Shown here piece by piece: positions 16,979 through 26,286 of a DNA stretch of 64,000 nucleotides. The position numbers and the translations under genes were made by a program. The stretch's first letter is position 1; every line of letters starts with the position of its first letter. This DNA is from Candidatus Tepidiaquacellales bacterium UBA2330. GTDB lineage: Bacteria > Bacteroidota > Ignavibacteria > Tepidaquicellales > Tepidaquicellaceae. The notes beneath the pieces were generated by a model. The model was not told the origin of the DNA, did no database searches, and worked only from the letters and a program-made list of their open reading frames with translations. The stretch spans positions 124,484-188,483 of the forward strand of contig DDUU01000003.1 of NCBI GenBank assembly GCA_002344965.1, written 5' to 3'.

Positions 16979-17182
16979 ATGGATTCAGAAAATATTATTC
17001 AGCCGGAAAATAACTTTCCGGAAGATCCACATCATAAACAGATAAAAAATGTGATCCCGGAATATCCGGAAAAGAGATCTAACAGCAACTTCAGGAATAA
17101 TTTTATTTTTTTTCTGATCTCCGGCTTTACATTAGTTAATCTGATAATATTCGTTTACACAGCTTTAAAAAAATTCACTTAA
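16979..17182 (+). CDS. Small single-span membrane protein
   Basis: A 67-residue protein with a polar, proline- and asparagine-rich N-terminus (1-40) and one hydrophobic helix at about residues 43-62, ending LKKFT. I do not recognise it. It lies 19 bases upstream of the ygfZ-like gene on the same strand, and its codon use looks like its neighbours. The ATG has no strong Shine-Dalgarno. It is probably real because of its clean helix and operon position, but this is uncertain. Confidence 0.5.
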   Translation: MDSENIIQPENNFPEDPHHKQIKNVIPEYPEKRSNSNFRNNFIFFLISGFTLVNLIIFVYTALKKFT

Positions 17183-17201
17183 GTAATTTTATAAAATTCA
17201 T

Positions 17202-18137
17202 TTGCCCGTCAGCTACTTCATCAAAAAATCAGGATTAATAAACGCATCAGGCGCTGATCTGACTGACTTCATTAACAGAATGTCCACAAATGATCTCAGG
17301 AATTTCCCGGCGGGAGAATTCAAATATACTTTTTTAACAACCGATAAAGGACGAATAATTGATCTTATTAATTTCGTAAATCTCAGCGAGGCAAAATATT
17401 TCATCTGTACTGCAGGTTATGAAGATAAAATTATATCGCATCTCAATAAATATATTATAACGGATGATGTTAGCTTAAGTAAAGCTGAAGGAAATTTTTC
17501 AATTGTAACAATATTTACAGATGAACCTGCTGCTGTATCCGGGGATATATTCAATTTAAAATTGGAAGATAATAATAAGAATAAATCATACCGTATCAAT
17601 GAAAAGGATATTTTATTTTATGATGATGTTAAATTCCCGGCTTTAAAAATTCTCTGCGCAGATGAGCATATTGATGTTTACAGAAAATTACTAAAAGACC
17701 ATAAGCAGCTGAGCTTTGAAGAATATGAATATAAGAGAATAAATGAAATGCTTCCCGAAGGCGTGTATGAACTGAATGAAGATATCAATCCTATGGAATG
17801 CGGTCCAGAGAAATTTATTTCATTTACAAAAGGATGTTACATCGGACAGGAAGTGATAGCTCGGATTGAATCGCAGGGAAAAATACCCAAGCAAATGTTA
17901 TTGGTAACTTCTGAAACCGAATTTGAAAAAGGCGATAAAATTTTTAAGAGTGAAAAGGAAGCAGGTTTTGTATCCAGCGCAGTATATTATGATAATAAGT
18001 ATTCGGGACTTGCATTTATAAGGAGGACTGAACTGAATGAACCTGGAAAATATATTGTGAAAAAAGGCAACAGCAACTCTGAATTAAAATTAAATTTTGA
18101 ATCAAAAGAATTAATTAATACAACTAATAATATATAA
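17202..18137 (+). CDS. ygfZ: YgfZ/GcvT-domain folate-binding protein
   Basis: A 311-residue protein with the GcvT-like fold and the YgfZ signature KGCYIGQE (210-217; the conserved cysteine is C212) followed by IARIESQGKIPK. YgfZ proteins bind tetrahydrofolate and support iron-sulfur enzyme maturation. The start is TTG, with the frame preceded by the end of the small membrane protein. It stops 6 bases before the aldolase gene. Confidence 0.85.
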   Translation: MPVSYFIKKSGLINASGADLTDFINRMSTNDLRNFPAGEFKYTFLTTDKGRIIDLINFVNLSEAKYFICTAGYEDKIISHLNKYIITDDVSLSKAEGNFSIVTIFTDEPAAVSGDIFNLKLEDNNKNKSYRINEKDILFYDDVKFPALKILCADEHIDVYRKLLKDHKQLSFEEYEYKRINEMLPEGVYELNEDINPMECGPEKFISFTKGCYIGQEVIARIESQGKIPKQMLLVTSETEFEKGDKIFKSEKEAGFVSSAVYYDNKYSGLAFIRRTELNEPGKYIVKKGNSNSELKLNFESKELINTTNNI

Positions 18138-18143
18138 ACTGAC

Positions 18144-19208
18144 ATGAACAAAAAAACCTTAAAGATACTCGGAAAGGAAAATGAGTATCTGCTTTCACAC
18201 AAATGCAAAACAATTGCCAAGGACTCGATTCATTTACCCGGAAAGGATTTTATTGACAGAGTATGGAAAGATTCTGACAGATCGCCGAATGTACTCAGAA
18301 ATATGCAGCTCATATATAATACGGGGAGATTATCAGGGACAGGTTACGTTTCAGTACTTCCTGTGGATCAGGGTATAGAACATTCAGCCGGAGCTTCATT
18401 CGCACCGAATCCCGTATATTTCGATCCGGAGAATATAGTTAAGCTTGCAATAGAAGGCGGATGCAATGCCGTCGCATCCACGCTTGGAGTGCTTGGATCC
18501 GTTGCGAGAAAGTATGCGCATAAAATTCCTTTCATAATGAAATTTAATCACAATGAATTTTTAACTTATCCCAATAAATTTGATCAGATATTTTTTGCTG
18601 ATATAGATCAGGCTTTTGATATGGGAGCTGTTGCTGTAGGCGCAACGATATATTTCGGTTCGGATGAATCAGCGCGACAGATACAGGAAGTTTCTCAGGC
18701 GTTTGCCTATGCTCACGAACTCGGAATGGTAACTATACTATGGTGTTATTTAAGGAATTCAGCATTCAACGTAAAAGGAGATAAGGATTATCATACTTCA
18801 GCGGATCTCACAGGACAGGCAAATCATCTCGGAGTTACAATAGAAGCTGATATTATTAAGCAGAAACTTCCGGAGAATAACGGCGGATACAACGCTTTGA
18901 AATTCGGAAAGACACATAAGCTGGTATATGAAAAACTCTCATCTGACAATCCGATTGATCTGACCCGTTACCAGGTTGCGAATAATTTTATGGGAAGATG
19001 CGGACTTATAAATTCCGGAGGTGCTTCCACAGGCAAAGGCGACTCTGATCTTCAAGAAGCGGTTAAAACCGCTGTAATAAACAAACGAGCCGGCGGTATG
19101 GGTCTTATATCCGGACGAAAGGCATTCCAGAAACCAATGAAAGACGGCATCGAATTACTGAATACAATTCAGGATGTTTATCTGGATGACAATGTCACAA
19201 TAGCATAA
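18144..19208 (+). CDS. fbaB: Class I fructose-bisphosphate aldolase (FbaB/DhnA type)
   Basis: A 354-residue TIM-barrel aldolase that interconverts fructose-1,6-bisphosphate with glyceraldehyde-3-phosphate and dihydroxyacetone phosphate. It has the DhnA-type opening LPVDQGIEH (72-80) and the Schiff-base lysine K239 in [10 protein letters not shown], close to the E. coli FbaB position 237. GLISGRKAF near residue 329 is the phosphate-binding part. This Schiff-base type differs from zinc-dependent class II enzymes. It lies 6 bases after ygfZ and 26 bases before the small basic ORF. Confidence 0.93.
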   Translation: MNKKTLKILGKENEYLLSHKCKTIAKDSIHLPGKDFIDRVWKDSDRSPNVLRNMQLIYNTGRLSGTGYVSVLPVDQGIEHSAGASFAPNPVYFDPENIVKLAIEGGCNAVASTLGVLGSVARKYAHKIPFIMKFNHNEFLTYPNKFDQIFFADIDQAFDMGAVAVGATIYFGSDESARQIQEVSQAFAYAHELGMVTILWCYLRNSAFNVKGDKDYHTSADLTGQANHLGVTIEADIIKQKLPENNGGYNALKFGKTHKLVYEKLSSDNPIDLTRYQVANNFMGRCGLINSGGASTGKGDSDLQEAVKTAVINKRAGGMGLISGRKAFQKPMKDGIELLNTIQDVYLDDNVTIA

Positions 19209-19234
19209 AATTTTTTAATTTAAATAATTTAATA

Positions 19235-19333
19235 ATGAACAAACCAAAAAAGAAAGCTTTAGCTAAGCACAGAAAGAACACTAAGAAAGCTAAAGCGAAA
19301 ATAACCGCTTCTTTGAAAAATAAAAAATCGTAA
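19235..19333 (+). CDS. Small lysine-rich basic protein
   Basis: A 32-residue ORF opening MNKPKKKALAKHRKNTKKAK, with about half its residues K or R. It is on the same strand as the aldolase gene, 26 bases after it, and spaced from the EamA gene by 53 bases. Its composition resembles tiny nucleic-acid-binding or ribosome-associated peptides, but I cannot name the family. No strong Shine-Dalgarno is present. It is called as a gene because the basic composition runs from ATG to stop and parallels the 31-residue peptide at 3602. Confidence 0.5.
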   Translation: MNKPKKKALAKHRKNTKKAKAKITASLKNKKS

Positions 19334-19386
19334 GGTAAATTTTTCATTTATTTTAAATCAGACATTAACATTCAGCCGTGAATTAG

Positions 19387-20310
19387 ATGAAAAAATTCAT
19401 TCTGATATTTTTTTTAACATTCACGGCTGCGTTTACGCCGATAGCAGCTAAGTATGTAGTCGGCGCCATATCTCCTCTTTCTCTTGCATTTCTTAGATTC
19501 GGAATAGCAACCTTACTTCTGCTGATTGTCTTTGCATACAGTAATGGAAATTTTAACATTGATAAAAAGGACAGACTTTTATTTTTAATGCTCGGGCTTC
19601 TCGTAATTCCCGTTAATCAGTTCTGCTTTCTCGTAGGAGTGAAATTATCGGTTGCCTCGCATTCCGGAATATTATACGCCTGCACTCCTTTAATTGTATA
19701 TCTGATTTCTGTAAGACAGCAAAATGAGAAATTTGAGATGAAAAAACTTATTACAATTTCTCTTACGATCATCGGAATACTTGTAATATTTTATGAAAAC
19801 ATTTTCGCGCCTTCGGTTCCGGGAGTGAATTTTCTTCTCGGAGACACTCTGCTTTTTTTAGCAGTGGCTTCGTGGTCAGTCTATCTTGCATTCAGCAGGA
19901 GCATGGTTTTAAAATACGGAGCATTAAAAACGCAGACCGTTTCATTTCTTATCGGAATAATTTTATACATACCCGTATTTTTATTTGACGTAAAAAATCT
20001 TTCCTTCGAAAATGTAAACGGATATGTCATACTCGGATTTTTACATCTCACTGTGCTTGTGGCATTCGGAAGTTATTTTCTTTACAGCTATTCAGTGAAG
20101 GTGATTAAGACAAGCACGCTGACTACTTTGACAAATACATCGCCGGTCATTACTATTCTGTTTTCTTGGTTATTATTAAATGAAAATTTATCTTATTTTT
20201 TTATCATAGGCGCGGTGATAACAATGACGGGAGTGATATTAACGCAAATGCAGAAAGACGAAACATTAATTGCTAATATTGAAAGACCTGAACAGAATGT
20301 CAGACAATAA
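19387..20310 (+). CDS. EamA/DMT-superfamily transporter
   Basis: A 307-residue protein with about ten hydrophobic helices arranged as two EamA repeats (about 1-125 and 140-290), the layout of the drug/metabolite transporter superfamily. These inner-membrane proteins export amino acids, metabolites or drugs; the substrate here is unknown. The conserved proline-containing segment at the start of each repeat is visible (PIAAKYVVGAISPLSLAFLRF). Its 3' end overlaps the CDF transporter start by 14 bases. Confidence 0.85.
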   Translation: MKKFILIFFLTFTAAFTPIAAKYVVGAISPLSLAFLRFGIATLLLLIVFAYSNGNFNIDKKDRLLFLMLGLLVIPVNQFCFLVGVKLSVASHSGILYACTPLIVYLISVRQQNEKFEMKKLITISLTIIGILVIFYENIFAPSVPGVNFLLGDTLLFLAVASWSVYLAFSRSMVLKYGALKTQTVSFLIGIILYIPVFLFDVKNLSFENVNGYVILGFLHLTVLVAFGSYFLYSYSVKVIKTSTLTTLTNTSPVITILFSWLLLNENLSYFFIIGAVITMTGVILTQMQKDETLIANIERPEQNVRQ

Positions 20311-21706
20311 CAAATTAAAATCCGAAATAAAAATTAAGGCGGCTCTGTATTCGCTTTACACGGCAGTATTCATAACCCTGATAAAAATAATCGCAGCGTA
20401 TTTCAGCGGCAGTCTTGGAATACTTTCGGAAGTATTTAATTCAGGCATTGATATTTTTGTTTGTCTTGTATCAATAATCTCGATCAAATATTCTTCAAGA
20501 CCGCCGGATAAGGATCACAATTACGGACATGAGAAGGCGGAAAACTTCTCTGCGCTGTTTCAGGTGTTTATTTTATTCATAACTTCTTCCTATATAATCT
20601 ATGAAGCCATAAGCCGTCTGTTCATAAAGACGGATACGGAGCTGAATATAAATCTCTGGATCATCGGTTCGATTATTTTTACAATATTTATAGACATACA
20701 CAGAGCGAAAAAATTAAAAGCAGTTGCAAAGGAAACAAACTCCAGCGCTCTCGAAGCCGACGCGCTCCATTTTTCGAGTGATATATTAAGCTCAGGCGTT
20801 GTGCTTGCCGGACTGCTGCTGACTTATCTCAATGTCAGTAAGATCGCTGATACTATTGCAGCGCTTGTGGTAACACTGATCATAATTTCACTCGGTTATA
20901 AGCTTCTTAAAAAATCCTTTAACACTTTAATGGATAAAGTGCCGGAAGGACTTTATGAAAAAATAAAATACGAAACGCTGCTGATAGAAGGAGTAGAGGG
21001 TATTAACAGTTTCAGGATCAGGACTTCCGGAAGCATTACATATATTGATATGACAATTGAAATCAGCAGGCTTGTGCCTTTCTCTAAAGCCCACGACATA
21101 ATGGATAATGTGGAAAAAAGAATAAATGAACTGACGGAGAATGCAGACATTGTAATTCATTCCGAACCGGTTGAAACAAAAAATGAATCCATCAATGACA
21201 AGATAAGACTTATAGTAAATGACTTCGGTCTGAAGTGTCACGATATTTTTTCACATAAGACAGACAATGAAATTTTTTCAGAACTTCATATTGAAATAGA
21301 CAGCACTAATGATCTTACTAAAGCACATAAGATAGTTTCGGAAGTTGAGAAAAAAATATTAGAGAAGATAGATGTCATTTCACATCTGAAGATCCATATC
21401 GATGAACCGAGCGAAATACTTTTTGACACTACGGATATTACAGACAGCTCAAATGAAATTATAAGGGAAGTAAAAAATATTCTTGATGAGAACAAGGAAG
21501 TGATCTCAAGTGAGAGCATACAGGTAGTTAGCACAAACGGTAAGCTGAGGATTTCACTTGTCTGTAAATTTGATCATATAAATTCATTTGAGCAGGTGCA
21601 TGACACAGTTACACAGCTTGAGAGCAGGATATATCTTACTTTAAAAGAAAATTACCCTAAACTTGCAAACGTCATCATTCATTCAGAACCTACAAACTTA
21701 AAATAA
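20297..21706 (+). CDS. Cation diffusion facilitator transporter with three C-terminal domains
   Basis: A 469-residue metal/proton antiporter of the CDF family, from ATG 20297 (an upstream in-frame TTG at 20270 is less likely). The six-helix domain is at about 14-210, with HNYGHEKAE (74-82). The transport site reads N48, D52, H158 and D162, where the first position is usually Asp. Instead of one cytoplasmic dimerisation domain there are three tandem copies at about 220-292, 300-371 and 383-466, each ending in an IH-x-[ED]-[EP]-P-like motif. Zn, Cd, Fe, Mn or Co are possible substrates. Confidence 0.88.
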   Translation: MSDNNKLKSEIKIKAALYSLYTAVFITLIKIIAAYFSGSLGILSEVFNSGIDIFVCLVSIISIKYSSRPPDKDHNYGHEKAENFSALFQVFILFITSSYIIYEAISRLFIKTDTELNINLWIIGSIIFTIFIDIHRAKKLKAVAKETNSSALEADALHFSSDILSSGVVLAGLLLTYLNVSKIADTIAALVVTLIIISLGYKLLKKSFNTLMDKVPEGLYEKIKYETLLIEGVEGINSFRIRTSGSITYIDMTIEISRLVPFSKAHDIMDNVEKRINELTENADIVIHSEPVETKNESINDKIRLIVNDFGLKCHDIFSHKTDNEIFSELHIEIDSTNDLTKAHKIVSEVEKKILEKIDVISHLKIHIDEPSEILFDTTDITDSSNEIIREVKNILDENKEVISSESIQVVSTNGKLRISLVCKFDHINSFEQVHDTVTQLESRIYLTLKENYPKLANVIIHSEPTNLK

Positions 21707-21709
21707 AAT

Positions 21710-22705
21710 ATGGAAAAAATAAAAGCCGGGCTGTTTGGTCTCGGACATCTCGGGAAAACCCATTTAAAGCTTATCAGAGAGATCTGCAGCGAAAGGGAAG
21801 ATGCGGAGCTTACGGGAGTGTTTGATACTGATCATTCTAAAAATTCAGATGCTGCAAAAGAGACGGAAACTGATGTAAACAAATCAGCTGATGAACTTAT
21901 TGATAAGATCAACACTGCAATAATCGTAACACCGACATCAACGCATTTTGAACTTGCTTCAAAGACGATCGGAAAAAATATCAATACATTCATAGAAAAG
22001 CCTGTAACAGAGACGACTGAACAGGCTGAGAAACTTCTGAAGCTTTCAGAGAATAAGAAAATAAAAATTCAGATAGGGCATGTGGAAAGATTTAATCCCG
22101 CCATTCTTTCACTTGACGATTATAGAATATCGCCGCTTTTTATTGAGACACACAGACTTGCTCAGTTCAATCCACGCGGGACGGATGTCTCTGTGATACA
22201 GGATCTGATGATCCACGACATTGACATTATACTAAATCTAGTGAAGTCTCCCGTAAAGTCGATCAATGCGAACGGCGTTGCGATTCTCAGCGAGAAGATA
22301 GATATTGCGAATGCGAGGATACAGTTTGAGAACGGTTGTGTTGCGAATATTACCGCATCAAGAATTTCACTGAATAAAATGAGAAAGATGAGACTGTTCC
22401 AGAAAAATGCATATATCTCAATAGACTTTTTGCAGAATACTTCAGAAGTATTTAAGTTATCCGGTGACGTAAATGAAAAGGGATTTGCAGTGACAGAAGT
22501 AGAGCAGGGAGATAAGACAATGAAGATATTTTATGAAAAACCTACTGTCCCTGAAGTGAATTCTCTGAAGTATGAACTTAATAATTTCTTTAATGCAATA
22601 ATTAAAAATGAAGAGCCGATAGTAACTCTCAGTGACGGACTGCAGGCGCTTGAAGTAGCGAATAAAATAATTAATGAAATTGAAACTTCTCAAAAAATAA
22701 ATTAA
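21710..22705 (+). CDS. Gfo/Idh/MocA-family NAD(P)-dependent oxidoreductase
   Basis: A 331-residue sugar-dehydrogenase-type enzyme. The N-terminal Rossmann fold has GLFGLGHLGKTH (about 7-18), the catalytic EKP motif lies at about 97-99 (FIEKPVTET) and the C-terminal alpha/beta domain follows. The substrate is unknown; similar proteins oxidise UDP-GlcNAc in lipid A diversification (GnnA-type), but no lpx genes are here. It begins 3 bases after the CDF gene and its stop abuts the metallophosphoesterase start. Confidence 0.85.
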   Translation: MEKIKAGLFGLGHLGKTHLKLIREICSEREDAELTGVFDTDHSKNSDAAKETETDVNKSADELIDKINTAIIVTPTSTHFELASKTIGKNINTFIEKPVTETTEQAEKLLKLSENKKIKIQIGHVERFNPAILSLDDYRISPLFIETHRLAQFNPRGTDVSVIQDLMIHDIDIILNLVKSPVKSINANGVAILSEKIDIANARIQFENGCVANITASRISLNKMRKMRLFQKNAYISIDFLQNTSEVFKLSGDVNEKGFAVTEVEQGDKTMKIFYEKPTVPEVNSLKYELNNFFNAIIKNEEPIVTLSDGLQALEVANKIINEIETSQKIN

Positions 22706-23575
22706 ATGTACAGAATAGCTCATATTTCAGATCCGCATTTATGCTTTGCTGATGACAATGGCGGAGGAAAAGCGTTTATAAAACTCATGGAAAATATCCG
22801 GGAGAAAAATTGTGACCACGTGATAATCTCCGGTGACATTGCTGATAATCCGCTGCCTGAGGATTTCAGATTTGCGTCAGAGCTTTTAAAAGAGTATGAT
22901 CTCACAGATTTTAATAAAATTACGATTGTCCCGGGAAATCATGATATTTTCGGCGGAGCAGCCAAAGGAATAGACGGAATAAAATTCATATACGAATGCC
23001 GTCAGACTGATTATAAGAAAAATCTGGATCTTTTTACTGAAAATTTTTCAGAAGCGTTTGTTAACTCAGGGATATTTCCGTTTGTTAAAATTTTACGCAA
23101 CGTTGCTCTGATTGGTATTAACAGCATTGACAAATGGAGTCTTAATAAAAACCCTGAAGGATCCAACGGAAAAATCAGTGCCGTTGATTATGAAAAATTC
23201 GAGAAAATTCTCAAAAGCAAAAAACTGAATGGTCTGCATAAGATTATTGTGATGCACCATCACTTTGCGCTGCCGGATGAATCTGAAGAAAATAAAGCTC
23301 ATCCTCTCTGGCTAAGAGTGATAGAATGGAAAATGAAACTTCGCGGAAAGAAAAAGCTTCTTAGACTTTTTGAAAAGAATAATGTGAAGCTTGTTCTTCA
23401 CGGACATACGCATATCAGTGAAATTTACACTGAAGGGAAAATTACTTTTATAAACAGTTCGGCTTCATCAATACCTCTTACTGATGATCAGAAAAAATAT
23501 TATCATATAATAGAAATACCGGGCTCGGAAGACGAAGCTGTGAATATTAAAATAGAAAAGGTTCAGATAATCTGA
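22706..23575 (+). CDS. Calcineurin-like metallophosphoesterase
   Basis: A 289-residue protein with the full set of two-metal phosphoesterase motifs in order: DPH (9-11), GDIADN (43-48), GNHD (about 80), MHHHF near residue 188 and HGHTH near residue 232. It hydrolyses a phosphodiester or phosphomonoester; the substrate is unknown. No signal peptide, so cytoplasmic. Its stop overlaps the ATG of the CCA-adding enzyme by one base. Confidence 0.87.
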   Translation: MYRIAHISDPHLCFADDNGGGKAFIKLMENIREKNCDHVIISGDIADNPLPEDFRFASELLKEYDLTDFNKITIVPGNHDIFGGAAKGIDGIKFIYECRQTDYKKNLDLFTENFSEAFVNSGIFPFVKILRNVALIGINSIDKWSLNKNPEGSNGKISAVDYEKFEKILKSKKLNGLHKIIVMHHHFALPDESEENKAHPLWLRVIEWKMKLRGKKKLLRLFEKNNVKLVLHGHTHISEIYTEGKITFINSSASSIPLTDDQKKYYHIIEIPGSEDEAVNIKIEKVQII

Positions 23576-24990
23576 TGAAGATCAAAACGGAAAATAAGAT
23601 CATAAAAAAAATAGGGGAGATTGCTGACAGAAGAAAGGTGTCCGCTTATCTGGTCGGCGGATATGTAAGGGATCTGATAATGGGAAATGAAGGAGCGGAT
23701 ATAGACATTATGACTGAAGGAGACGGGATTCAATTTGCGAAGGATGTTTCAAAGGAACTCGGCACTGAACTAAATTCAGTTTACAAGAACTTTGAGACCG
23801 CGCTGCTGAATTTTGAAAATTATAAAATTGAATTTGTATCAGCTAGGAAGGAAAGTTATGACAGAGGTTCGCGGAAGCCGGCGGTAGAGACTGCAACGCT
23901 TGAGGAGGATCTTTCGAGAAGGGATTTTACAATCAATGCGCTTGCGGCTTCAGTTAATAAAAAAAGTTTCGGTGAAGTGGTGGATAATTTTGGCGGGCTG
24001 AAAGACATTGAGTCAGGAATTATTCGCACTCCGCTTGACCCGTTTAAAACATTTGATGACGATCCTCTGAGAATAATGAGAGCAATACGTTTTGCATCAA
24101 GATTTAATTTCAGTATTGAGGAGAATACATTTAAAGCGATCATAGAAATGCGCGGCAGGCTTACTGATGAAGGCGTTGTGTCGCAGGAAAGGATCACTAA
24201 TGAATTTCTACTGATACTGATGACAGAGAAACCGTCTGTGGGTCTTGATCTGCTTTACAGATCGGGAGTAATGCAGGAGATATTCCCGGAGATCGCGGAA
24301 CTCGAAGGAGTGGATCAGAGAAATGATTTTCATCATAAGAATGTCTTTTATCATACATTAAAAGTAGTGGATAATATTTCAGCAAAGACTGACAATCTGT
24401 GGCTGAGATTTGCCGCGCTTGTTCATGATATTGCAAAGCCGAGGACTAAGAAATTCGTAGAGGGAACTGGCTGGACTTTTCATTCGCATGAGGAAGTCGG
24501 AGCCAGGATGATGAAGAAAATATTCAGAAAACTGAAGCTGCCGATGACTAAACTTGAGTACGTGGAGAAACTTGTAAGAATGCATCTGCGTCCGATACCG
24601 CTTGCTAAAGATGATGTTACGGATTCGGCAATAAGAAGACTTGCCGCGGAAGCGGGAGAAGAGCTTGAAGATCTGCTGACATTATGCCGGGCAGATATTA
24701 CTTCAAAGAATCCTGACAGGGTAAGCAAGTTTCTGGAAAATTATGACAGAGTGGAAAAGAGAATACTTGAAGTTCAGGAAAAAGACGAACTCAGAAATTT
24801 CCAGTCGCCAGTGAGAGGAGATGAGATAATGAAACTCTTCGGGCTGGAGCCGGGAAGGGTGATAGGAATATTCAAACACAGGATAGAAGAGGCGATACTG
24901 GAAGGTGAGATACCTAATGAGTATGCTGCAGCTAAGGAGTATCTGATGAAAATAAAGGATGAGATTTTGGGTTTGAAAATTAATTCGTAA
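23575..24990 (+). CDS. cca: CCA-adding tRNA nucleotidyltransferase with HD domain
   Basis: A 471-residue class II nucleotidyltransferase. The head domain has GGYVRD (28-33) and the catalytic pair D42/D44, followed by RRDFTINALA (about 118-127). The body contains an RNA-binding segment (SRFNFSIEENTF) and a C-terminal HD phosphohydrolase-like domain (FHHKNVFYHTLKV, LVHDIAKPR). It repairs the 3' CCA of tRNAs. Coupled translationally to the preceding metallophosphoesterase. Poly(A) polymerase is the close alternative, but the HD architecture favours CCA addition. Confidence 0.88.
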   Translation: MKIKTENKIIKKIGEIADRRKVSAYLVGGYVRDLIMGNEGADIDIMTEGDGIQFAKDVSKELGTELNSVYKNFETALLNFENYKIEFVSARKESYDRGSRKPAVETATLEEDLSRRDFTINALAASVNKKSFGEVVDNFGGLKDIESGIIRTPLDPFKTFDDDPLRIMRAIRFASRFNFSIEENTFKAIIEMRGRLTDEGVVSQERITNEFLLILMTEKPSVGLDLLYRSGVMQEIFPEIAELEGVDQRNDFHHKNVFYHTLKVVDNISAKTDNLWLRFAALVHDIAKPRTKKFVEGTGWTFHSHEEVGARMMKKIFRKLKLPMTKLEYVEKLVRMHLRPIPLAKDDVTDSAIRRLAAEAGEELEDLLTLCRADITSKNPDRVSKFLENYDRVEKRILEVQEKDELRNFQSPVRGDEIMKLFGLEPGRVIGIFKHRIEEAILEGEIPNEYAAAKEYLMKIKDEILGLKINS

Positions 24991-25273
24991 GTGCAGACAA
25001 TACCCTGAGATTTTTTAAGAAGAATTATGGAATCAATTCAAAATAAAAATGAAAAGAGACTTTGCCTGAATAAAAGTTTCAGAAATTATCAGAATTCGCG
25101 TAACCATCCAGTAAAATATATTTTTATTTTGAAATGCAGTTGCAGTATAAACTCAGCTTGAACGAGAGTGGGGAATGTTTGCGGATGCTTATTATAAGAT
25201 AATTATAAAATATATTTTATTAATTTAACTTATCTTAATTAACAGATAAATCAATTTAAATTATAAAAATTTT

Positions 25274-26221
25274 TTACAGTATATCAGGTCTGTAAATGCT
25301 TACAAATATTTTTCCGTCGTTTACGGAATAACCTCTGTACATTCCCTGTGAGTTAAAAATCATTTCTATATTACAATCTTTATCGATAGCAATTAGCCCT
25401 CCTTCGCCTCCAATAACTCTTAACTTTTTATTTACAACTTCCTCACATGCTTCTTTTAAATTTAATCCTTTATATTCCATCAGAGCTGAAATATCGTAAG
25501 CTGCAATTGTTCTGATAAAAAATTCTCCGTCACCTGTGCATGAAACTGCGCAGGTATTATTATTGGCGTAAGTTCCTGCACCGATTAGAGGGCTGTCTCC
25601 CACTCTTCCGAATTTTACATATGTCATTCCGCCGGTTGAAGTTCCGGCAGCTAAATCTCCGAACTGATCAAGCGCTGCTGCACCTACAGTACCGAATTTT
25701 TTATCATTTTCATCATAAGTGCTGTGGTCTAACATTGCTTTTCCGTTCTGCGCTGCTTTTAAAAATTGCTGATAGCGGAATTCACTGTAAAAATACTTTT
25801 CATCTTCAAATTTCAAACCGGAAATCTTTGCATATTCTTCAGCCCCTTTTCCGCTGATCATTACAATATCGGGATCCAGCATTACTGCTTTTGCAAGTAA
25901 AATCGGATTGCGGACTCCGCACACAGATGCAGCGCTGCCTGCCTGCAAATCTTTACCGGACATAATAGATGCATCCATGCTGTGTGTTCCGGCAGAAGTA
26001 AAGACCGAACCTTTTCCAGCATTAAAGAGCGGGTTGTCTTCCAGAGTTATAATAGATTCTGTTACGGCGTCAACAGATGTTCCCCCTGACTTTAAAATAT
26101 CTGAACCGGTTTTTACTGCAAGTTCAATTGACCGTAAATATTCTTTTTCATTATCAGCTGTCATTTTTGACTTGAGGATTGTGCCTGCTCCGCCATGAAC
26201 TGCTATTCCGAATTTTTTCAT
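25274..26221 (-). CDS. Isoaspartyl peptidase/L-asparaginase (Ntn hydrolase)
   Basis: A 315-residue enzyme (start ATG 26221; the frame is open upstream to 26260 but AVHGGAGT belongs at the N-terminus). It has the family opening AVHGGAGT (7-14) and the autoprocessing threonine T178 in FGTVGAAALD, where cleavage exposes the nucleophile, with TSTGG near 193-197. Type 2 enzymes remove isoaspartyl residues from damaged proteins or hydrolyse asparagine. No signal peptide, so probably cytoplasmic. It is separated from the PorV-like gene upstream by a terminator. Confidence 0.92.
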   Translation of the reverse strand: MKKFGIAVHGGAGTILKSKMTADNEKEYLRSIELAVKTGSDILKSGGTSVDAVTESIITLEDNPLFNAGKGSVFTSAGTHSMDASIMSGKDLQAGSAASVCGVRNPILLAKAVMLDPDIVMISGKGAEEYAKISGLKFEDEKYFYSEFRYQQFLKAAQNGKAMLDHSTYDENDKKFGTVGAAALDQFGDLAAGTSTGGMTYVKFGRVGDSPLIGAGTYANNNTCAVSCTGDGEFFIRTIAAYDISALMEYKGLNLKEACEEVVNKKLRVIGGEGGLIAIDKDCNIEMIFNSQGMYRGYSVNDGKIFVSIYRPDIL

Positions 26222-26230
26222 AAATATAAA

Positions 26231-26266
26231 TAAAAAAACCCTGTTAAAATTAATTAACAAGGTTTT
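26231..26266 (-). terminator. Intrinsic terminator of the PorV-like gene
   Basis: On the - strand AAACCTTGTTAA pairs with TTAACAGGGTTT (one C:A mismatch) around a 6-base loop, then TTTT. It lies about 20 bases after the stop of the upstream gene and just before the isoaspartyl peptidase start. Confidence 0.7.
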
Positions 26267-26286
26267 AAATAATCAAACTCTGTTTT

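Noticed and set aside
25027..25161. 44-codon ORF between cca and the isoaspartyl peptidase (MESIQNKNEKR opening)
   Set aside because: No ribosome binding site, no recognised motif, and a composition compatible with chance. Not convincing enough to call.
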